Source: Deltaproteobacteria bacterium UBA7527 (GTDB lineage: Bacteria; Desulfobacterota; Syntrophorhabdia; Syntrophorhabdales; Syntrophorhabdaceae). From it: DNA of 36,277 bases. Each line of letters opens with the position of its first letter. The first letter of the stretch is position 1. The position numbers and the translations under genes are program-made. The stretch lies in contig DLMV01000080.1 of NCBI GenBank assembly GCA_002478225.1, positions 67,447 through 103,723 of the forward strand, in the 5' to 3' direction. The notes beneath the pieces are model-generated. The model had not been told where the DNA came from, did not search any database, and saw only the letters and a list, made by a program, of their open reading frames with translations. Below are positions 24,912-32,300 of the stretch, piece after piece.

Positions 24912-27077
24912 ATGAATATATCGTTTAATCGTACGATCACAAAAACCGCTGTCAGCATCATAACCGGATCCAGCAAAGGCGAGAATATTTTCAGGATCTA
25001 CGCTGCCGCTCTCTATGCATATCTCGCGTACTGCCTTTTGCAATGGCCCATTACGGCCCTTGATACCGACCTGTGGTATCACCTGAACAGCGGAAGGTAC
25101 ATCTTCGAGAACTGGTCCATACCCAAGGACAGCTACTTCTCTTTTATCCAGCCTCCACGGGAATGGGTGGATTATTACTGGCTCTTCCAGGCGCTGGTTT
25201 TCAAGATCCATAGTCTTTTTGATTACTATGGCCTTGTTTTCCTGAGGGCGTTCATATTCTTTGCGCTTATTACTTTTATCATAAAATTTCTTTTAAAAGG
25301 TTATGATGGTGCAAGGCATTACTGGCTTATAGCCATTGTATTTTCGTTCTTTCTGCTGTTATTTCTTCCAAGATATCACTTGATCAGACCTCATATGCTG
25401 AGCTACCTCTTTGTCGCAGCCTTCCTGTATATTCTTGAATTTAAGCCGAAAAAAAGGATTCTGCTTCCTTTCCTGGCAGTCCTTTGGACAAATATCCACG
25501 GCGTTATGTATCCTATCATGATCCTTATCCTGCTTTCGTACCTTGCAGAAATATTTTTCAACCATATAAGGAGAAAGGTACACATCACACCAAAAGATTT
25601 TACCGCTATCGTACCGCTTATAGTATCAATATGCGCTGTTTATTTAACGCCTCACGGTTGGGATCTTACCTGGATGCCCTTTGTCCCGACTGGTTTCTCG
25701 TCTTTATACATCATAGAGCTTGGCCACCTAACGCTTCGTGATCTTTTTTCATTCAATTTTAATAATTTTGTACCGAACCACCCTACCGTCTTTAATATCC
25801 TGTTAATCTTTGTTGCCATTGCGGCTGTTGCTGCAATACGGGGAGGAACAATTCGTCTGAGCCAATCCCTTTTGCTCCTTGGCGGCATCGTGCTGCTGAC
25901 GAAGGGGAACCGTTTCCGGTACGAATTCGTCCTTCTCTCGCTGCCGGTCCTGCAATCAGGGCTCAAGGCGATCCCCGTTTATGCGGACAAGAAGGCCTAC
26001 AAGGTCTACAAGGAAATAAGCACGTTCCTGGCTGTTTTAGTATTGATCATCCCGCTGGCCGGTCTTTGTGATATATTTCGCAACCTGCCAAGATACCCTG
26101 TTTCTTATAGAAATCTGCCCAAAGGGGTCGCAACCTTTCTGAACAAAGTAAATGTTCAGGGGACATTGTTGAACCACCCCAATAACGGGGGGTTCTTACA
26201 GTGGATGCTGTATCCGCGATATAAGATATTCATGGACATGGAAGTGCCCTTCCTCTTTACGAATGATGATATGTTCATTGCCGTCAACATCTTCCGTAAC
26301 GAATCCTTTCTGCAAAAAACCATTGATCGATACAACCCTGCATTTATTACCGTATCGATCAAAGATCAATTGTTTAAAGAGATCATCAAGAAATTCCCGC
26401 AATATAGGGCTGTTTTCTTTGACGATTACGAGGTCCTGTATGCGAACAGGGAACTGAACCCATCGATCGTTTCGGCATATGAGCTGAAGAGCCTTGACCC
26501 TTTTCGATTGGCGCAAAGCGCAATACAGTCTGTTTCATCGATAAATGCCGACCCGATCCGTGAGGAATTGCTGAAAGTTATCGCCGTTTACCCGGATAAC
26601 GGGATCGCAAACCAGTACCTTGCGATCTTGTACAACCTGGAAGGGAGATACGAAAAGGCGATCGAACATGCCGACAATATCATCGCGAACTATCCTGAGT
26701 CACCCACCGGATACATATTGAAGGGCGATTCTTTGCAGAATATAAAGATGTACGATAAGGCTATCGACAGCTATAAACAGGCCATAAAACGGCAGGATGC
26801 GGCGGAGATCCACCGCAAGATTGGGATGGTCTATTTCAAAAAGAACATGTTCCATGAAGCATATAAGACGCTGGTCGGCGCTTCGGATCCTTATTCCCCG
26901 TTCACCACCTACAGAGACCTTTATTATCTGATCTATTCCGCCATAAAGATCAATAAAAAGAGGGAGGCCGAGATACTGTTCGGGTATGCGAACCAGAGTG
27001 TCCCGGCCACGGATCAGGAATGGCTAAAGCGGTATCAGGAGCTCGGGGCTGTGCTCGGGCAGAAAATACCACAATAA
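24912..27077 (+). CDS. Polytopic membrane protein with C-terminal TPRs, putative GT-C glycosyltransferase of a different family
   Basis: 721 residues. After a 30-residue cytoplasmic start there is a first helix, then an acidic external motif DTDLWYHL at 51-58 followed by GRYIFENWSIPKDSYFSF. This resembles the first loop of GT-C-fold membrane proteins, in which Asp residues bind metal and lipid phosphate. About ten helices reach residue 400. A soluble part (about 400-530) follows, including NHPNNGGFLQWML, and then two to three TPRs (YEKAIEHADNIIANYP, YDKAIDSYKQAIKR). It lacks the HPLHVESVAW motif of the two paralogues across the divergent promoter, so it is a separate lineage with the same architecture. 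Function is inferred. Confidence 0.75.
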   Translation: MNISFNRTITKTAVSIITGSSKGENIFRIYAAALYAYLAYCLLQWPITALDTDLWYHLNSGRYIFENWSIPKDSYFSFIQPPREWVDYYWLFQALVFKIHSLFDYYGLVFLRAFIFFALITFIIKFLLKGYDGARHYWLIAIVFSFFLLLFLPRYHLIRPHMLSYLFVAAFLYILEFKPKKRILLPFLAVLWTNIHGVMYPIMILILLSYLAEIFFNHIRRKVHITPKDFTAIVPLIVSICAVYLTPHGWDLTWMPFVPTGFSSLYIIELGHLTLRDLFSFNFNNFVPNHPTVFNILLIFVAIAAVAAIRGGTIRLSQSLLLLGGIVLLTKGNRFRYEFVLLSLPVLQSGLKAIPVYADKKAYKVYKEISTFLAVLVLIIPLAGLCDIFRNLPRYPVSYRNLPKGVATFLNKVNVQGTLLNHPNNGGFLQWMLYPRYKIFMDMEVPFLFTNDDMFIAVNIFRNESFLQKTIDRYNPAFITVSIKDQLFKEIIKKFPQYRAVFFDDYEVLYANRELNPSIVSAYELKSLDPFRLAQSAIQSVSSINADPIREELLKVIAVYPDNGIANQYLAILYNLEGRYEKAIEHADNIIANYPESPTGYILKGDSLQNIKMYDKAIDSYKQAIKRQDAAEIHRKIGMVYFKKNMFHEAYKTLVGASDPYSPFTTYRDLYYLIYSAIKINKKREAEILFGYANQSVPATDQEWLKRYQELGAVLGQKIPQ

Positions 27078-27125
27078 ATAAAGGATAACGTTCTGTTTTC
27101 TCACTAAAAAATGTGACAAAAATCA

Positions 27126-27153
27126 TTTACAAAGGAAAAAATTGTGATACAAT
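27126..27153 (+). promoter_or_regulatory. Sigma-70 type promoter of the major pilin gene
   Basis: TTTACA at 27126-27131 and TACAAT at 27148-27153 are separated by 16 bases, giving a start near 27160 and a 5' leader of about 38 bases. I do not see a sigma-54 GG/GC pair, which controls pilin genes in several related bacteria. Confidence 0.6.
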
Positions 27154-27158
27154 AGCGG

Positions 27159-27175
27159 TAATAGTAATACTATTA
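27159..27175 (+). promoter_or_regulatory. 7-bp inverted repeat at the pilin transcription start (operator or 5' hairpin)
   Basis: TAATAGT and ACTATTA flank a 3-base spacer, directly downstream of the -10 box and over the predicted start site. As DNA it is a candidate repressor operator; as RNA it would be a weak A+U-rich 5' hairpin. Confidence 0.4.
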
Positions 27176-27186
27176 TACAATCCTAT

Positions 27187-27192
27187 AGGAGG
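27187..27192 (+). promoter_or_regulatory. Strong ribosome binding site that fixes the pilin start
   Basis: AGGAGG lies 5 bases before the ATG at 27198. The in-frame GTG at 27192 falls inside this site and so is not the start. Confidence 0.85.
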
Positions 27193-27197
27193 TGTTT

Positions 27198-27644
27198 ATG
27201 TTGAAGATTCAAAGGAACAGCAAGGGCTTTACGTTGATTGAGTTGCTCATCGTTATCGCGATCATCGGCATTCTGGCCGCGATCGCGATCCCGGCCTACA
27301 CGGGCTACACGAAAAAGTCCAAGGTCGGCGGGGTAGTGCATGCAATGGGTGGTCTTAAGACCGCAGCGGCTGCGTACTATACAGAAAAGGGATATGTTAA
27401 CCAGCTCAACTGTGCGGCAATAGGCGATATACCGGCAAACCTCGGCGTTTCAATTCCTACCCAGTATATATCCGATGCGTCGGTTGTGGGGAATGCGGCG
27501 GAACAGGTAATTATTACCGTTACAATGACGCGTATAGGCTCTGGGGTTGACGGTACGACCTTAACCCTGACATCCACGGGCACCGGTCTTCAGACATGGT
27601 CTTGGGGTGGAAGTGCGGACTCAACCTACATACCAAAGAACTAA
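27198..27644 (+). CDS. pilA: Type IV major pilin (prepilin)
   Basis: 148 residues: leader MLKIQRNSKG (10), cleavage before Phe11, then FTLIELLIVIAIIGILAAIA with Glu at mature position 5 and IPAY as in classical type IVa pilins. The mature protein is 138 residues. It was called the major pilin because it has its own promoter, the best ribosome site in the region and its own terminator. The C-terminal segment TWSWGGSADSTYIPKN resembles the W-x-C...YLPxxC end of pseudomonad-type pilins but lacks both cysteines; the only Cys is at 72. It contains many Ser/Thr in its last third, possible sites for modification. PilD-type peptidase is encoded two genes downstream. Confidence 0.93.
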   Translation: MLKIQRNSKGFTLIELLIVIAIIGILAAIAIPAYTGYTKKSKVGGVVHAMGGLKTAAAAYYTEKGYVNQLNCAAIGDIPANLGVSIPTQYISDASVVGNAAEQVIITVTMTRIGSGVDGTTLTLTSTGTGLQTWSWGGSADSTYIPKN

Positions 27645-27654
27645 CCGGAACGAG

Positions 27655-27685
27655 GATATGGGGGGGCAACCCCCCATATCTTTTT
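27655..27685 (+). terminator. Strong rho-independent terminator between pilin and accessory pilus genes
   Basis: An 11-bp perfect stem, GATATGGGGGG (27655-27665) with CCCCCCATATC (27670-27680), closes the tetraloop GCAA and is followed by TTTTT. It starts 11 bases after the pilin stop, and the next gene begins 8 bases after the T run. It should limit read-through, giving far more pilin mRNA than minor pilin mRNA. Confidence 0.9.
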
Positions 27686-27692
27686 AGGGCAT

Positions 27693-28061
27693 ATGGGAAA
27701 CAGGGCATTTACAGTTATAGAGTTATTAATAATGATCGGGGTTATGTCGGCCATCCTGCTGATCGCACTCCCGATGCATGCAATGCGGGCGAAAAGGCCG
27801 GATAGGGTGGAGGCAAAGGCACAGCTTTTTGTGATCAGGGACGCCCAGGAGAGACACAAATTGCAATACGGCACGTATACTGATGATGCTGCGAGGCTTT
27901 CTAACTGGAGAACTGTCGTAGGAAGATACCAATTCAGGATAAGGACAGCGGATTCATGGCAATTTCTTGCTCAGGCTGACGGCGATTTCAACAACGATAA
28001 ATTGTACGATCATGAGACCTGGACGATCGATCAGACCGGCGCAATTAAGAAAGTTAAATGA
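27693..28061 (+). CDS. Type IV pilin-like/pseudopilin with Ala at the cleavage position
   Basis: 122 residues beginning MGNRAFTVIELLIMIGVM. The five-residue leader ends in Ala rather than the nearly invariant Gly before Phe; the Glu at mature position 5 is kept. After the single helix there is QLFVIRDAQERHKLQYGTYT, typical of GspG/PilE-type pilins, and an Asp-rich loop DGDFNNDKLYDHETW near residue 100 that resembles Ca-binding segments of such pseudopilins. The ATG at 27693 is very close to the terminator T run, with only AGGG 3 bases away, so translation is probably weak. Likely a minor fibre subunit. Confidence 0.8.
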   Translation: MGNRAFTVIELLIMIGVMSAILLIALPMHAMRAKRPDRVEAKAQLFVIRDAQERHKLQYGTYTDDAARLSNWRTVVGRYQFRIRTADSWQFLAQADGDFNNDKLYDHETWTIDQTGAIKKVK

Positions 28062-28073
28062 TGCTTACCAAAC

Positions 28074-28931
28074 ATGGGCATACTAACAGACATATTTGTT
28101 TTTATATTTGGTGCAGTTTTAGGTAGTTTTCTCAATGTATGCATATACAGGTTGCCGAAGGAAGAGGTTGATGAAGAGGTTGAGATCAGTATCGCACAAC
28201 TCCCGTCCATTTTCCTGAGGCAGATCAGGGCGATCACGACGCCGCCGTCGAACTGCCCCCATTGCAAGCATCCCATAAGATTTTACGATAATATACCCAT
28301 CGTAAGCTATATCCTCCTTGGAGGGAAATGCAGGGATTGCGGCGCCAGGATATCCAGACGATATCCATTCATTGAGCTTCTCACCGCTGTTGTCTGTCTT
28401 GTCCTTTACAGGAAGCTTGGGCTATCCTTCGAATTTTTCGTTACCCTGGTTTTTGCAGCCCTCCTTATCGTCATATCCTTCATTGACCTGGATCACCAGA
28501 TCATCCCGGACATATTAAGCATTGGCGGGCTGGCCGCCGGCCTTTTCTTTGCAATATTCAGACCTGTTTTTAAGGAATTATATCCTAAATTCAACATACT
28601 CGACTCGTTATACGGGGTGCTCCTCGGAGGAGGCGTCCTTTTCCTCATAGCCCTCGGCTACAAATACATTGCCAAGCGGGAAGGCATGGGTGGCGGGGAC
28701 ATAAAGCTGCTTGCCATGATCGGATCCTTCGCCGGTATAAAAGGCGTTGTTTTTTCCCTTATGGCAGGCTCCATCTTCGGGACCATCGTCGGCATTCCGG
28801 CGATGATGATAAAAGGAGAGAACACAAAATATGCCATACCCTTTGGTCCTTTTCTCTCTCTCGGCGCGCTTCTCTATGTCTTTAAAGGCAATATGCTCAT
28901 ACAATTTTTTTTAAATATATTAAGGGCTTAA
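28074..28931 (+). CDS. pilD: Prepilin leader peptidase / N-methyltransferase
   Basis: Inner membrane aspartic protease that cuts prepilin leaders and, in bifunctional members, methylates the new N-terminal Phe. The 285 residues match full-length bifunctional enzymes. LGSFLNVCIYRLP is at 16-28. The Zn-binding cytoplasmic domain has Cys61/Cys64 and Cys86/Cys89. DNIPIVSYILLGG and RRYPFIELLTA follow. Catalytic aspartates are Asp138 in IDLDHQIIPD and Asp209 in GMGGGDIKL. About seven helices are visible. It is embedded among its own substrates (pilin, pseudopilins). No clear ribosome site precedes the ATG at 28074, which may keep its expression low. Confidence 0.95.
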   Translation: MGILTDIFVFIFGAVLGSFLNVCIYRLPKEEVDEEVEISIAQLPSIFLRQIRAITTPPSNCPHCKHPIRFYDNIPIVSYILLGGKCRDCGARISRRYPFIELLTAVVCLVLYRKLGLSFEFFVTLVFAALLIVISFIDLDHQIIPDILSIGGLAAGLFFAIFRPVFKELYPKFNILDSLYGVLLGGGVLFLIALGYKYIAKREGMGGGDIKLLAMIGSFAGIKGVVFSLMAGSIFGTIVGIPAMMIKGENTKYAIPFGPFLSLGALLYVFKGNMLIQFFLNILRA

Positions 28932-28932
28932 T

Positions 28933-29304
28933 ATGAATATGCGAAGCAATGATAAGAGAATGTTCAGAGGGAGGTGGCTCCACACAATGGAAGGAATTCT
29001 GAGAAAAGGAATGGTCTTTTTCCTTGTGTTTATAATGATCATGCTTTTGTGCCAGACAGGTTTTTCAAGAGATGACTCAGATGACCTGCTGCTAACAGGT
29101 TTTATAAAATCCTACGACATAAATAACCGCATTATAAGGATAAACGTAACATCTGAGGGATGCGCGGGGTTAAGGGAGTTCTGGGTGCCTGAATATGCAA
29201 AAGATGATCTGGATGCCTCGCTCATTGGCCAGAGGGTTCAGTTTTATATAAAAAGCGCAATCTGTGAACGAGGCAAGATATATGAGATGGTGTTAGAGAG
29301 GTAG
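28933..29304 (+). CDS. Small secreted or membrane-anchored protein of unknown function in the pilus operon
   Basis: 123 residues that I do not recognise. A positively charged N-terminus of about 26 residues precedes the hydrophobic stretch MVFFLVFIMIMLLCQTGFS, a signal peptide or anchor. The exported part (about 75 residues) is beta-rich, for example LLLTGFIKSYDINNRIIRI, and has two cysteines (in SEGCAG and SAICERG) that could form a disulfide. The start is uncertain: ATG 28933 follows AAGGG, while ATG 28987 follows GGGAGG at a long 12-base spacing and would leave a more ordinary signal peptide. It sits 5 bases before pilY1, so a role in PilY1 or tip assembly is a guess from position. Confidence 0.7.
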   Translation: MNMRSNDKRMFRGRWLHTMEGILRKGMVFFLVFIMIMLLCQTGFSRDDSDDLLLTGFIKSYDINNRIIRINVTSEGCAGLREFWVPEYAKDDLDASLIGQRVQFYIKSAICERGKIYEMVLER

Positions 29305-29309
29305 GTATT

Positions 29310-32300
29310 ATGAAGATACTCTTCCGTATATTCTTATTGTCTTTATTTTTATTGAGCAGCCCTGTGCTCTCAGAGGCGCAGGTCATGACCGATTACTGCC
29401 AGATGCCGTCTTCCATAGGAACGCCAGTTGACCCCAATGTGCTCCTTGTGATCGACACAAGCGGGAGCATGGGGTGGTGCGCATATACCTCAACGACCGG
29501 CAGCGGGTCATGTGAAATAACATCAGGAGCTGCAGCATGCACGTCCGGCTCCGAACGATATTGCGCTACTACCAACTATGAAGGCTATTTTGACCCCACA
29601 AAATACTACAAACCGGTTGATCCGAGTGATGAGACCACGCTTTGCGACCCGAGCACTTCAACGTGCCTCTGGGTCGAGACGATCCCGACAGGTTCCCCCT
29701 GCATACAGACATGTACGAACTGGCAGTGCAGGAATACGAACCTCGGGAGCTGCGACCCGAAGGGTAGCCATGGCTGCAGCTCATCAAAATATGCCTGCTG
29801 CACTAACTGGGTCGCATCCGGTGATTGCAATGTGAATACCGGAAACTATCTGAACTACAAATATATGAGAAGGGTGGATGCCCTCCGGTGGGCGTTGACC
29901 GGAGGCAAGCCTCAAAGCTGCAATAATACCATCGCGAGATGCGACCCTGAGGTCTATCCTAATTCCCAATTGAGCTGCGACGCATACGGCTGCATACTAA
30001 TAGGGACCGACGGGACAACGCTGGTGAAGGCCCGGTGGGAGAGGATAACGGGGAACAGGGGCGGACTTTTGTTCCAGCTCAAGAGCCTCTCCCCGAAGCC
30101 GCTCATGGGCGCCATGTTCTATGATACCGATGGCGTGAACAGGACCGTATACATCGGTGATTTTACCGCCTCTGCAAGCTATGACGGGGTACAGCCCTAT
30201 AAGAACGTAATAACCGCCATAAACTATGAAGCCCCGGGAGGCGGAACTCCAACCGGTCCTGCCATGTGGGATGCCCTCAACTATCTTGCACAGAATAGCC
30301 CGCAGTATGGAGGACCCCAGCCGCAGACAGGCGAGGGCAATCAATGGAAGAACCCCATGTACCGGTGCATAGACAGCAACAATGACGGCAACTGCCAGGG
30401 GAATGAGTTTGTGCTTGTCCCATGCGCCAAGAACTTCGTAATTCTCATGACAGATGGACAGTGGAACAGGGGCGGTAAACCTGTCGCAACCTATTGTAAA
30501 ATAGACAGCGATACAATAGAAACAAAATCACCGGACCCGGTCGTGCCGGCCTACAAGATGCACAAGACAGGCTATACGAACGTGCCTACCGGCATTGCAA
30601 GCTACGTGGAGTCAGTGTATACCATTGGTCTGTGGCTCGGCGGAACAGGCGAAAAATCCTTGAAGAACGTAGCGATGTATGGTTCTTTCGACAGATTGAA
30701 TACATGGCCGGGAGGGACAAGCGGCTACCCACTGAGCACATGCAGTCCTGTGGATGACTGCTGCAGCACTGCAAACTGTGGCAAGGGAAGCTCATGCACT
30801 GCGATTCCTGCTTCACACCCTGACTGGGACCATAACGGCGACGGCATCCCCGATACATTCTTCAAGGCCGAGAACACGGTAGAGATCAAGGAAAAGATCA
30901 TCGACATCATCCTTGACATACTTCGTCATGTCTCTTCCGGAAGCGCCGTTTCCATCCTTGCTTCCAGCGAGGGCAGCGGGGCAAGCCTCCTGCAGGCAGT
31001 ATACTTTCCGAGAAAGAACTTCGGCACGACAGAGATAGACTGGATAGGCAAGATGCACAACCTGTGGTACTATGTCGACCCTTACCTCGCGAGCAGCAAT
31101 ATCAGGGAGGATACCGTCCCCGATAAGAAATTACACCTTATCAACGATTACGTGGTGCAGTTCTACTATGATACCACAACGAACGATACGATGGTGAACA
31201 GATATCAGGATGTTGATGGTGACGGGACGCCCGACACATTTATAGGAAAAGCCAACCTGGAAGATGTAAAGAACCTCTGGGAAGCTGGAAAGGCCTTGTG
31301 GGCAAGGAACATTTCAACATCGCCAAGAACCATATACACGTACCTGGGCGGCAGCAGCTTTACTGATCTATCCGTTGGGAACGCATCGACCCTGCAGCCT
31401 TATCTGCAGGCTGTCAGCCTTACTGAGGCCGAGGATATTATCAGGTATATTCACGGCCAGGACAAGACAGGGTACAGGAACAGGACGGTCACTATAGACG
31501 GAACCTCCGGGGTCTGGAAACTGGGCGATATCGTGAACTCAACCCCCAGGATACAATCCTTCGCCCCCATTAACAGCTACCACCTGGTCCCGCCAAACGG
31601 GTACCTTGACACGACGTACTCGCAGTTCATCAATCAGGACAGCTATAAGAACAGGGGCATGGCATATGTGGGCGCAAACGACGGAATGCTCCACGCCTTC
31701 TTCCTCGGCAATCTGAAACAGAGCTGGGACGGCAAGAGCGCTGAAGAAAGGGGCTGGCTCCAGGGTTCTGACCTTGCAAAAGAGGTCTGGGCATATATAC
31801 CAAAGAACGCCCTGCCTTACCTCAGGTTCATACCCGATGAGGATTACTGCCATATCTACTTTGTTGACGCCTCTACGTTCCTTGTTGAAGCGTCTATTAA
31901 TGGAAACGCCGGCGACAGCAAGACAGCAAATAGCTGGAGAACCATCCTTATCGGAGGCATGGGCCTGGGCGGTGCGTGCAGAAAGACAGGGGACTCGTGT
32001 ACAAACTGCATCAAGACGCCGACAACAGATCCTTCAGATCCATCGAAAGGATTGGGATATTCATCGTACTTTGCTATTGACGTGACAGAACCGGACAATC
32101 CCGTTTTCTTGTGGGAATTCTCGCATCCTCAGCTTGGCATGAGCACTTCGGGGCCGGCCATTATCAGACAGGGGGACAGCAGCACGAACGGCAGCTGGTT
32201 CGTGGTCTTTGCATCGGGACCGACAGGACCTGTCAACACCTACTACCGCCAGTTCCTCGGAAAATCCGACCAGGAGCTGCGGCTCTTTGTCCTTGACCTG

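Noticed and set aside
27192..27197. GTG start for the major pilin
   Set aside because: This codon lies within the AGGAGG ribosome binding site of the ATG at 27198.
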